A DNA stretch of 13,030 bases from an uncultured Ruminococcus sp. (GCA_946629405.1 CAMOXW010000012.1:1-13030); one strand, 5' to 3'; positions 1 through 6,255 are shown, counted from the first letter of the stretch. Numbers and translations are program-made. The notes: generated by a model from the letters alone, not told the origin.

Positions 1-629
1 AGCTTCTCGCGTATAAACGATGCACTTGCATACCCGCCTTCTGCTGTGCCGCTGTCATGGGCTGTGCTCACCCTTTTCACAGTGAACGGCGCCATGCCGG
101 ATGTGAGCTTCTTCAGTGCGCGCATGTATTCAATAGCCAGAAGATTATTAGGCTCCGAGATTATCTCAGCCGCCTCGGGATCAATGCCGTTTATCACAGA
201 GCTCAGAGCCCTCGGATAAGTATAGCCCTTCTCCATAATGCTGCGTATCTCATCTGCATGTGTCATTGCTGTTATCTCGACTGTATCCATTGCCTTTGTC
301 AGCTTATCAGCATCTCCGCATTCGCTGCCGAACGACAGCTCCTCCACTACTCCGAGTGAATCCAGCAGATATACTGCACCGCTGGCAAAATTCTCGGCGG
401 ACGAAAGGCAGTACTGCACCGGCAGTTCTATCACAAGATCTGCTCCCGAACGCACTGCAAGTCTCGCCCTCTCCAGCTTATCCATAACAGCCGTGTCGCC
501 GCGCTGCACAAAATTGCCGCTCATTACCGCAACTATATGCGTAGCGCCGTTTTTCCTTGTCTGTTCTATGTGGTAAAGATGTCCGTTATGGAACGGATTG
601 TATTCACAGATGATACCGCTGATTTTCAT
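1..629 (-). CDS. tmcAL: tRNA(Met) cytidine acetate ligase, partial (C-terminus beyond window edge)
   Basis: TmcAL (YlbM family) uses acetate and ATP to form acetyl-AMP and acetylates the wobble cytidine (ac4C34) of elongator tRNA-Met in the cytoplasm. The frame starts at an ATG at 629 preceded by AGAGGT and reads open to the left edge, giving 209 of roughly 400 residues. The N-terminus shows the nucleotidyltransferase signature EYNPFHNGHLYHI (residues 9-21) with the HxGH-type H14-N-G-H17. It is followed by the family-typical SGNFVQRGDTA (37-47) and a stretch around residues 150-165 (DPEAAEIISEPNNLLAIEY). These motifs are specific enough to name the family. The gene is divergent from ackA across about 200 bases. 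No frameshift is seen. The C-terminal half cannot be judged. Confidence 0.93.
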   Translation of the reverse strand, partial: MKISGIICEYNPFHNGHLYHIEQTRKNGATHIVAVMSGNFVQRGDTAVMDKLERARLAVRSGADLVIELPVQYCLSSAENFASGAVYLLDSLGVVEELSFGSECGDADKLTKAMDTVEITAMTHADEIRSIMEKGYTYPRALSSVINGIDPEAAEIISEPNNLLAIEYMRALKKLTSGMAPFTVKRVSTAHDSGTAEGGYASASFIREK

Positions 630-832
630 TTTACTACCTCTTTTCATAAAATTCAATGGTTTTTTATAAAAATTCATTTATTGCACATCTAATTTGTCAA
701 ATCCGGTAATAATCTGCCTGTTTTGCGCATTTTTTTAGGATGTATTGAGACAAATTTGCGAAAAGGACTTGCAATTTCCCGAAAATGGTATATAATAGTA
801 AATGCAAAATATATTTGAAAGGAATTAGATAT
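630..832. other. divergent intergenic region tmcAL / ackA
   Basis: This AT-rich spacer holds the ackA promoter (listed separately). For tmcAL on the minus strand there is a possible -10 TATAAA at 668-663 without a good -35, and a TTGACA at 700-695 without a good -10 at normal spacing. I therefore cannot place the tmcAL promoter. No catabolite-response (cre) site or riboswitch-like structure was recognised. Confidence 0.4.
769..796 (+). promoter_or_regulatory. ackA promoter (sigma-A type)
   Basis: TTGCAA at 769-774 and TATAAT at 791-796 are separated by 16 bases. The predicted transcript starts near 803, giving a leader of about 30 bases before the ackA ATG. The -10 is a perfect consensus and the -35 matches 5 of 6 bases. 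Confidence 0.75.
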
Positions 833-2032
833 ATGATAATCTTAGTTGTTAATGCAGGAAGCTCATCCCTCAAGTACCAGCTCATCAATATGGACGATGA
901 GAGCGTTATCGCAAAGGGCAACTGCGACCGTATCGGTATCGACGGTCACATCGCTCACAAGACAAGCGATGGAAGAACTCTCGATCAGGACTGCTCCTTC
1001 CCCACCCACACAGAGGCTTTCATGAAGCTCGTTGAGGCTCTTACTACCGGCGACGCAAAGGTCATCGACAGCATGGACGAGATCTCCGCTGTAGGTCACC
1101 GTATAGTACAGGGTGCTGACGTTTTCGACAAGTCCGTTCTCGTTACAGATGAGGTCATCGATAAGATCGACGAGCTCCGCGAGCTTGCTCCCGTACACAA
1201 CCACGCTCATGCCCTCGCTCTGAGAGCCTGCAAGAGCGTTATCCCTGCAAATGTTCCCCAGGTAGTCGTATTTGATACTGCCTTCCACCAGACAATGCCC
1301 CCGAAGGCTTTCATGTTCGGTCTTCCTTATGACGACTATGAGAACTATCATGTCAGAAAGTACGGCTTCCACGGCACATCACACAGATTCGTTTCCAGAG
1401 CTCTCGCTGACGCTATGGGCAAGGATGTCAAGGACCTCAAGATCGTGTCCTGCCACCTCGGAAACGGTTCATCCATCACTGCTGTTGATGCCGGCAAGTC
1501 TGTTGATACATCAATGGGCTTTACTCCCCTTGACGGTGTAGTTATGGGTACCCGCACAGGTTCAGTTGATCCCTCTGCCGTTACATTCGTTGCTGACAAG
1601 CACCACTTCACTCCTTCTGAAATGAGCGAATACATGAACAAGAAGTCAGGCTTCCTCGGAGTTTCCGGCGTCGGCTCTGACAACCGCGACGTTCAGTCCG
1701 CTGCAAACGATGGCAACAAGAGAGCTCAGCTCGTTTCTGATATGCTCGTTTACGAGATCAGAAAGTACATTGGTTCCTACGCTGCTGCTATGAACGGTCT
1801 CGACGCTGTTCTCTTTACAGGCGGTATCGGCGAGAATTCTTGGGAAGTCCGCGAGGGTGCCTGCACAGATATGGACTACTTCGGCATCAAGATCGACAAG
1901 GATCTTAACAAGTCCACAAGAGGCAAGCTCATGAAGATCTCCACTCCCGATTCAAAGGTTGAGGTATGGATCGTTCCCACTAACGAGGAGCTCCTTATCG
2001 CAAGAGATACTCTCGAGCTCATCTCTAAGTAA
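833..2032 (+). CDS. ackA: acetate kinase
   Basis: AckA interconverts acetyl phosphate + ADP with acetate + ATP, the energy-yielding last step of acetate fermentation. The protein is 399 residues, the usual length. It opens with the ASKHA phosphate-binding motif VVNAGSSSLKYQL (N7). It also carries HRIVQG (R90), VFDTAFHQTMP (D148), YGFHGTSH (H180), CHLGNGSS (207-214), GTRTGSVDP (R241), FTGGIGEN and a C-terminal TNEEL with the catalytic-region Glu. I chose ATG 833 because family members begin with this short hydrophobic strand and a ribosome site (AAAGGA, 818-823) sits before it. An in-frame ATG at 785 lies upstream of the -10 box and is not the start. The gene is monocistronic, with its own promoter and terminator and no pta beside it. 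Confidence 0.98.
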   Translation: MIILVVNAGSSSLKYQLINMDDESVIAKGNCDRIGIDGHIAHKTSDGRTLDQDCSFPTHTEAFMKLVEALTTGDAKVIDSMDEISAVGHRIVQGADVFDKSVLVTDEVIDKIDELRELAPVHNHAHALALRACKSVIPANVPQVVVFDTAFHQTMPPKAFMFGLPYDDYENYHVRKYGFHGTSHRFVSRALADAMGKDVKDLKIVSCHLGNGSSITAVDAGKSVDTSMGFTPLDGVVMGTRTGSVDPSAVTFVADKHHFTPSEMSEYMNKKSGFLGVSGVGSDNRDVQSAANDGNKRAQLVSDMLVYEIRKYIGSYAAAMNGLDAVLFTGGIGENSWEVREGACTDMDYFGIKIDKDLNKSTRGKLMKISTPDSKVEVWIVPTNEELLIARDTLELISK

Positions 2033-2063
2033 TTATACCACAATTTACTCAGCAAATCAACAG

Positions 2064-2095
2064 AAAGCTCCGGTTTTACCCGGAGCTTTTTCTTT
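2064..2095 (+). terminator. rho-independent terminator of ackA
   Basis: A perfect 10-bp stem, AAAGCTCCGG (2064-2073) with CCGGAGCTTT (2080-2089) and a 6-base loop, is followed by TTCTTTA. It begins 31 bases after the ackA stop. The convergent regulator gene ends right at its edge (2094), so it may also act on the minus strand, although the U-tract there is poorer. Confidence 0.88.
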
Positions 2096-2918
2096 ATTCG
2101 ATGAATGTCACGTTTTCTGTATCGACCGCATTGTCGATTGCGTTCTGGAGCTTGTTGAAAAGTTCGCTGTACCGGAAAGGTCTCGGCTGGTATACCAGAG
2201 CTCCTGTGCGTACCGCTACGGGTATAGTCACTCCCTCAGCTGTAATTGTATTGCCGTTCTGACTTATTACCCTCCTTGCGACAGCCTCAGCCTCCTCGGC
2301 ACTGCTCAGACCTGTTATCATAGCAAACTCGTCCCCGCCTATACGGAATACCGGCATATCATCGCCTGCTGCCTCGTCAATACGGCGGTAAGCCTCCAGT
2401 ATCACAGCATCACCTGCCCTTGAACCAAATTTTTCATTGACCGGCATAAGCTCCGAAACATCGAAGCAAAGCACATAAGTACCTGCCTTTGACCTCAGAA
2501 AATCGTATAATTCCGTCAGATCTACCTTTCGTTTCATATCATTACCTCCTGTATTCTCCTCGTCCGCTATGAAGCGCGGATAGAGATCGGCATTTTTGAA
2601 TCTTCTTCTGAATTCCGAAGGTGCTATCCCCCACATCCGTCTGAATGCGCGGGTAAAGACCTCCGGGGAGTTGTACTGGTACCTGAATGCTATCTCTGTG
2701 ATAGTCAGATCACTGTGGAGTATCTCCTTAGCGCACTTCGCAAGACGTCTTTTCGAGATATAATACTTTATACTTGTATGCGCACAGTAGCGCCATACCT
2801 TCTGCAATGCTGAGAGTGAGCAGCAGCTTGCATCCGCGATATCCTGCTGAGTGATATCCTCGCAGAGATTAGCTTCTATGAACTCAAGCGCATCGGAAAA
2901 AATATAGAAATTCTTCAT
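2094..2918 (-). CDS. AraC-type HTH / GGDEF fusion regulator
   Basis: This 274-residue cytosolic protein is predicted to combine DNA binding with a diguanylate-cyclase-like domain. Residues 8-107 form an AraC/XylS-type tandem helix-turn-helix. The first HTH is around ITQQDIADASCCSLSALQKV (22-41). The second is around LTITEIAFRYQYNSPEVFTR (71-90) and ends in the family tail MWGIAPSEFRR. After a linker (108-130) the GGDEF domain spans about 131-274. It has a metal-type Asp at D153, a VNEKFGSRAGD element (160-170) and an intact RIGGDEF (192-198). The RxxD inhibitory site normally five residues before GGDEF is absent (G185-D-D-M188), and the C-terminal ALYxAK-like element is not conserved. Start ATG 2918 has AAAGGAGC 7 bases upstream. 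There is no sensor domain or membrane segment. Cyclase activity and target genes are not known. Confidence 0.85.
   Translation of the reverse strand: MKNFYIFSDALEFIEANLCEDITQQDIADASCCSLSALQKVWRYCAHTSIKYYISKRRLAKCAKEILHSDLTITEIAFRYQYNSPEVFTRAFRRMWGIAPSEFRRRFKNADLYPRFIADEENTGGNDMKRKVDLTELYDFLRSKAGTYVLCFDVSELMPVNEKFGSRAGDAVILEAYRRIDEAAGDDMPVFRIGGDEFAMITGLSSAEEAEAVARRVISQNGNTITAEGVTIPVAVRTGALVYQPRPFRYSELFNKLQNAIDNAVDTENVTFIE
2535..2550 (-). promoter_or_regulatory. internal ribosome-binding site and ATG inside the AraC-GGDEF gene
   Basis: On the minus strand AGGAGGT (2550-2544) is followed by 6 bases and an in-frame ATG (2537-2535), which is codon 128. This is a better Shine-Dalgarno than that of the annotated start. 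It sits exactly at the linker between the HTH and GGDEF domains, so it could initiate a 147-residue GGDEF-only protein (2094-2537). Whether it is used cannot be told from sequence. Confidence 0.55.
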
Positions 2919-2935
2919 GGTATCAGCTCCTTTGC

Positions 2936-2956
2936 AGATAATGTCCGGAATTATCT
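2936..2956 (-). promoter_or_regulatory. 21-bp dyad in the leader of the AraC-GGDEF gene
   Basis: The arms AGATAAT (2936-2942) and ATTATCT (2950-2956) are perfect inverted repeats. They flank a 7-base centre that itself contains the palindrome TCCGGA. The element lies between the predicted transcription start and the ribosome site, where an operator for repression or autoregulation would sit. Confidence 0.5.
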
Positions 2957-2962
2957 TCTATA

Positions 2963-2994
2963 ATTATAATATCATGTTTTTCAGTCTTTGTCTT
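2963..2994 (-). promoter_or_regulatory. possible promoter of the AraC-GGDEF gene
   Basis: On the minus strand AAGACA (2994-2989), a 17-base spacer and TATTAT (2971-2966) form a fair sigma-A promoter. An overlapping TATAAT (2968-2963) is an alternative -10. Transcription would start near 2956-2959, at the edge of the dyad. Confidence 0.5.
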
Positions 2995-3140
2995 GATTAT
3001 TTGAGTATATTTTTGCATCCCGGGTAAGCCTTCCGCAACATGATTATGCGTAGATTGCACAAATAATATGCTCCTTTCAGCCACATTGTGACTAAAGCGA
3101 CGATTTTACGGCTTTTTTCAAAAAATTCACCTTTCCTTCC

Positions 3141-3169
3141 TTGACTTTACCTTTAAAAAGGTTTAAAAT
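3141..3169 (+). promoter_or_regulatory. promoter of the small ORF / heavy-metal-associated protein operon
   Basis: TTGACT (3141-3146) and TAAAAT (3164-3169), each 5 of 6 to consensus, are separated by exactly 17 bases. The predicted start is near 3176, giving a leader of about 48 bases before the first reading frame. Confidence 0.75.
3149..3162. promoter_or_regulatory. palindrome within the -35/-10 spacer
   Basis: ACCTTT-AA-AAAGGT is a perfect 14-bp palindrome lying wholly between the -35 and -10 hexamers. Metal-responsive regulators of several families bind in this place, but the normal 17-base spacing does not suggest the distorted promoters used by MerR-type activators. The cognate protein is unknown. 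Confidence 0.45.
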
Positions 3170-3171
3170 CT

Positions 3172-3192
3172 ATATGTCAGGTCATGACATAT
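3172..3192. promoter_or_regulatory. inverted repeat at the predicted transcription start (candidate operator)
   Basis: ATATGTCA (3172-3179) and TGACATAT (3185-3192) are perfect 8-bp arms around a 5-base centre, beginning 2 bases after the -10 box. The position over the transcription start is typical of a repressor operator. I do not recognise the sequence as a known metal-regulator box. Confidence 0.55.
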
Positions 3193-3223
3193 TTGCATTT
3201 CCGGAAGAAGGGAATTTATTTCA

Positions 3224-3376
3224 ATGGACGGTGTTGTCTATTCTACCGATTTCTGGCTCGCAGTTTCGGCTGTGATTGCCGTTGCCGCTACAAACGGAAA
3301 GATCGGCAGATCCGCTTTCAGGGGCAGTTCGAGAAAAAACAGCTGCAAGAAAGGAGAAAAAAATAAAAATGACTAA
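3224..3376 (+). CDS. hypothetical small membrane protein, 50 residues
   Basis: This small frame is not recognised as a known family. It starts at ATG 3224, about 11 bases after AAGAAGGG. The product has a short N-terminal segment, one hydrophobic stretch (F10-A22, WLAVSAVIAVAA) and a basic tail (R29-K48) with a single Cys41. The layout resembles the small single-span proteins often encoded next to metal transporters, but it lacks their Cys cluster, so no function is given. It is the first frame after a good promoter, and its stop (3374-3376) overlaps the start of the next gene by 8 bases, which suggests translational coupling. It could instead be an untranslated leader. Confidence 0.5.
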   Translation: MDGVVYSTDFWLAVSAVIAVAATNGKIGRSAFRGSSRKNSCKKGEKNKND

Positions 3377-3626
3377 GACAATTATGAAGATAGACGGAAT
3401 GATGTGCGGTATGTGCGAAGCTCATGTCAATGATGCTATCCGCAACGCTGTAAATGTTACAAAGGTCTCCTCATCGCACAGCAAGGGCGAGACTGAGCTC
3501 ATTACAGAGACAGTTCCTGACGAAACTAAACTTCGTGAAGCAGTTGAAAAAACCGGCTACAAGGTTTTATCCGTAGCCTCTGAGCCCTATGAGAAGAAAG
3601 GCTTCTCTTTATTCAGAAAGAAATAA
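3369..3626 (+). CDS. heavy-metal-associated (HMA) domain protein
   Basis: This is an 85-residue soluble protein with one HMA (copper-chaperone-like) fold, predicted to bind a soft metal such as Cu(I) through a CxxC pair. The motif KIDGMMCGMCEAHV (residues 7-20) places Cys13 and Cys16 after the first strand. The remaining pattern, through EAVEKTGYKV, fits the ferredoxin-like fold of about 65 residues. A basic tail (PYEKKGFSLFRKK) follows. The start at ATG 3369 has AAGGAG 12 bases upstream, somewhat far. It overlaps the stop of the small upstream frame. An ATG at 3384 is an alternative. The convergent ATPase gene downstream is not a copper P1B type, so a shared pathway is not implied. Confidence 0.88.
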   Translation: MTKTIMKIDGMMCGMCEAHVNDAIRNAVNVTKVSSSHSKGETELITETVPDETKLREAVEKTGYKVLSVASEPYEKKGFSLFRKK

Positions 3627-3635
3627 GTAGAACAA

Positions 3636-3663
3636 ACGCCTCCGTATGGAGGCGTATTTTTTT
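3636..3663 (+). terminator. terminator of the HMA operon
   Basis: ACGCCTCC (3636-3643) and GGAGGCGT (3648-3655) form a perfect 8-bp stem with a GTAT loop, followed by A and seven T residues. It starts 9 bases after the HMA stop codon. Confidence 0.92.
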
Positions 3664-3665
3664 GC

Positions 3666-3695
3666 AAAAAACCGGGAGCATTTTACTGCTCCCGG
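3666..3695 (-). terminator. terminator of the P-type ATPase gene
   Basis: Read on the minus strand, a perfect 9-bp stem (3695-3687 with 3680-3672, CCGGGAGCA type) with a 6-base loop is followed by six T residues (3671-3666). It lies 5 bases after the ATPase stop and directly abuts the opposing terminator. Confidence 0.92.
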
Positions 3696-3700
3696 AATTA

Positions 3701-6130
3701 TTATTTGAGCAGTCCCTTCTCGCGTTCGGTCTTCATGGTCTCAACCTTCGTGAAAAGCTCACGCGACTTGCTGATCCCAAGCGTCAGATATCTCATGCAG
3801 GGCTCTGCAACGATAGCAAAGTCTATGCAAAGAAGTACGCAGCGAGCAGACATTGCCGATATATCGAAGAAATCACTGATGAATACCATGCTGAATACCA
3901 ACCCAACAGCACATATTATAAACAGCCACATCTTGTGTACGTCGAGCGGCTTGCTTATCTCGTAAACTATCATCAGTCCTACAATACTCAGGAGTATAGT
4001 TGATGCCGTTGCGATATCAGTGCTGCTTACGCCGAATACACGTCCAAAATAGAGCATCGCTGCTATGATTATGGTATCAGTTATACCTGCCGGCAGTGCC
4101 CTGAGCAGAACGTTCGTCATGAACTTGCCCTTGATCAGCTCCTTGTTAGGCATCTGAGAAAGCACAAGTCCGGGTATGCCAATGGTGAACAGGCTTATGA
4201 GCGTTATCTGCGAAGGCTTCAGCGGATAGGCAATGCCGAAGCAGATAGTAAGTACAGAGAGTATGAGCGAGAAAATATTCTTTACAAGGAAAAGGCTTCC
4301 TGAGCGCTCAAGGTTGTTTACGACCTTTCTGCCCTCGAGCACTACCTCCGGCATCTTTGAGAAGTCGGATTCAAGAAGTACAAGCTGTGCAGCCTGTGCA
4401 GCCGCTTCGCTTCCCGACGCCATAGCTACGGAGCAGTCTGCATCCTTCAGTGCAAGTACATCGTTTACGCCGTCACCGGTCATTGCCACTGTCTTACCGT
4501 TCTTCTTCAGCGCCTTGACGAACTTCCGCTTCTGGTCAGGAGTAACCCTGCCGAATACAGTGTAGCGCATGATAGCGTCATTTATGGAATCGTCTGTGGT
4601 AAGTGTGGAGGCGTCAACATAATCGGCAGCATGCTTTATACCTGCCTGCTTTGCGACCTCTGAAACAGTTACAGGGTTGTCGCCTGAAATTACCTTTATA
4701 GCAACTCCCTGATCGGCAAAATACCTGAACGTATCAGGCGCATCCTTTCGTATCGGGTTTGAGAGTATCACAAAGCATACCGCTGTTACCGGCTCTGTCA
4801 GGGCTTTTCCGTCAGGACGGCCGTTGTACTTTCCGAAAGCTATCACACGGTAACCCTTTCGGCTGTGGTTTTCAATAACCATTCTGTAGCGGTCGAAGTC
4901 ATCCTTGAGAACAAATTCCGGAGCACCGAGGACATACGCGCCTTCCTCAAAGACGACACTGCTGTACTTGAACTCCGACGAGAAGCCGGTATGCGATATG
5001 ACCGGCTGTCCGGCAGGCCGCTTGAAGTAATTCTTGATTGCCCTCATGGTCTCGTTATCCGCCGACTGTGCTGCCGCAAAGTCACTTAGAAGCCCCTTGA
5101 CATCGTCCTCTGAAATGTTTTCGTTTGCCGGTATTACGGAGTTTACCTCCATTGTGTTCTCGGTTATCGTACCTGTTTTGTCAACGCACAGTACATCAAC
5201 ACGCGCAAGTGTTTCGATACATTTCATATCGTGGATAAGTACTTTCTGATAAGCAAGTCTCATCGCACTTACCGCCATAGTTGCACTTGCGATGAGGAAA
5301 AGGCCCTCAGGTATCATACCGATGACCGCGGCTACCATTGCGCGGATGCTGTCCTTGAAGGTCTCGCCGCTGTGGATGTACTGCTGCCAGAACATCACTG
5401 CACCGATCGGGATTATGATTATTCCGGCGAATTTAACAATTCTGTTGAGTGAACGTATCATTTCAGACTGCTCGCCCTTCTTGCTGCGCTTCGCCTGCAA
5501 TGTGAGCTTTGAGATATAGGAGTCCTTGCCGACCTTTTCAAGTCTTGCATGGCATGAGCCTGAGACTATATAACTTCCCGACATGAGCTTATCGCCGGGT
5601 TTCTTGACAATTTCATCCGCCTCACCGGTCAGCAGCGATTCATTGACAGAGGCGTTTCCGTTCAGGACAACCGCATCAGCGCTTATCTGATTTCCTGCGC
5701 CGAATATCGCTATATCGTCAAGTACAAGTTCCCTTGACGGTACCGTTACCTCCTTCCCGTCCCGGACGACCGTCGTTACCGGCGCATTGAGTACAGTCAG
5801 CTTGTCAAGAACTGCCTTTGAACGGGTCTCCTGGATGATACCGATGAGCGAGTTCGCCATAATGATCGGTATAAATGAAAGATCGCGCCAGCAGCCTACA
5901 GCGATGAGCAGTCCGCCGAGCACTACGAACAGAAAGTTGAAATAGGTAAGCGTATTGTCCGCAATTATCTCCTTTGTAGTCTTGGAAGGAGATTCTACAG
6001 GCTTGTTGTCAAGTCCCTGAGCCTTCCTTTCAGCGACCTGAGCAGAGGTCAGTCCCTTCTGCGGATCTGCTTTGATCCTTTGTGGTGCTGAGAGCTCAGG
6101 CTTGACATTGAATTGCTGAGTTTTTCCCAT
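3701..6130 (-). CDS. P-type cation-transporting ATPase, CtpE-like
   Basis: This 809-residue membrane pump couples ATP hydrolysis to cation movement through a phospho-aspartate intermediate. Landmarks in order: two N-terminal membrane spans around 60-100; actuator loop TGE (168-170); MIPEGL in the fourth span (272-277); phosphorylation site DKTGT with D317; ATP-domain GDNP (483-486) and hinge TGDGVND (551-557); then further hydrophobic spans from about 612 to 780. There is no N-terminal metal-binding HMA domain and no CPC/CPx motif, so this is not a copper or zinc P1B pump. The PEGL motif and length fit the CtpE/Exp7-type group, in which mycobacterial CtpE is linked to calcium uptake. The actual ion here is inferred only. 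Start ATG 6130 follows GAGGAAA by a few bases. Confidence 0.93.
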   Translation of the reverse strand: MGKTQQFNVKPELSAPQRIKADPQKGLTSAQVAERKAQGLDNKPVESPSKTTKEIIADNTLTYFNFLFVVLGGLLIAVGCWRDLSFIPIIMANSLIGIIQETRSKAVLDKLTVLNAPVTTVVRDGKEVTVPSRELVLDDIAIFGAGNQISADAVVLNGNASVNESLLTGEADEIVKKPGDKLMSGSYIVSGSCHARLEKVGKDSYISKLTLQAKRSKKGEQSEMIRSLNRIVKFAGIIIIPIGAVMFWQQYIHSGETFKDSIRAMVAAVIGMIPEGLFLIASATMAVSAMRLAYQKVLIHDMKCIETLARVDVLCVDKTGTITENTMEVNSVIPANENISEDDVKGLLSDFAAAQSADNETMRAIKNYFKRPAGQPVISHTGFSSEFKYSSVVFEEGAYVLGAPEFVLKDDFDRYRMVIENHSRKGYRVIAFGKYNGRPDGKALTEPVTAVCFVILSNPIRKDAPDTFRYFADQGVAIKVISGDNPVTVSEVAKQAGIKHAADYVDASTLTTDDSINDAIMRYTVFGRVTPDQKRKFVKALKKNGKTVAMTGDGVNDVLALKDADCSVAMASGSEAAAQAAQLVLLESDFSKMPEVVLEGRKVVNNLERSGSLFLVKNIFSLILSVLTICFGIAYPLKPSQITLISLFTIGIPGLVLSQMPNKELIKGKFMTNVLLRALPAGITDTIIIAAMLYFGRVFGVSSTDIATASTILLSIVGLMIVYEISKPLDVHKMWLFIICAVGLVFSMVFISDFFDISAMSARCVLLCIDFAIVAEPCMRYLTLGISKSRELFTKVETMKTEREKGLLK

Positions 6131-6147
6131 TTTGTTTCCTCACGATC

Positions 6148-6165
6148 TGCCGGATAATTCCGGCA
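6148..6165 (-). promoter_or_regulatory. hairpin/palindrome in the ATPase leader
   Basis: TGCCGGA-TAAT-TCCGGCA is a perfect 7-bp inverted repeat in the 5' leader, 4 bases upstream of the ATPase ribosome site (GTGAGGAAA). It has no U-tract after it, so it is not a terminator. It may be an mRNA stem near the ribosome site or a protein-binding operator. Confidence 0.5.
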
Positions 6166-6185
6166 AAAGTATATCAATAATAATT

Positions 6186-6214
6186 ATTATAACACAAAAG
6201 CATATGTTTTTCAA
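6186..6214 (-). promoter_or_regulatory. promoter of the P-type ATPase gene
   Basis: On the minus strand TTGAAA (6214-6209), a 17-base spacer and TATAAT (6191-6186) form a near-consensus sigma-A promoter. The predicted start near 6179 gives a leader of about 49 bases. Confidence 0.8.
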
Positions 6215-6255
6215 TCCCCGTCAGAATATTTATGTGATGAACTGATGAAACTTAC

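Larger units (their letters stand above)
2919..3223. other. divergent intergenic region, regulator / small-ORF-HMA operon
   Basis: This region of about 305 bases carries a leftward promoter and dyad near 2936-2994 and a rightward promoter with two palindromes at 3141-3192 (each listed separately). Between them (about 3000-3140) I see no convincing reading frame, RNA gene or riboswitch. Confidence 0.6.

Noticed and set aside
785..832. N-terminal extension of AckA from ATG 785
   Set aside because: That ATG lies upstream of the -10 box, and the family starts at the VVNAGSSS strand, which is preceded by a ribosome site at 818-823.
863..1372. 169-codon antisense frame inside ackA
   Set aside because: Shadow of the strongly codon-biased ackA gene; no recognisable domain and no promoter.
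3001..3140. Riboswitch or small RNA in the intergenic region
   Set aside because: No conserved riboswitch core, strong stem or terminator was seen in this stretch.
3149..3162. MerR/CueR-type copper operator
   Set aside because: The half-sites look vaguely similar, but the promoter has a normal 17-base spacer rather than the 19-20 bases those activators need, and the palindrome is too short. It was kept only as an unnamed palindrome.
3184..3366. 60-codon frame starting inside the operator palindrome upstream of the HMA gene
   Set aside because: Its start lies within the inverted repeat with no ribosome site. The overlapping frame from 3224 has a ribosome site, a hydrophobic span and coupling to the HMA gene.
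3276..3368. Longer 116-residue version of the HMA protein
   Set aside because: The extra N-terminus is unlike the HMA family and lacks a ribosome site. ATG 3369 starts right before the conserved first strand.
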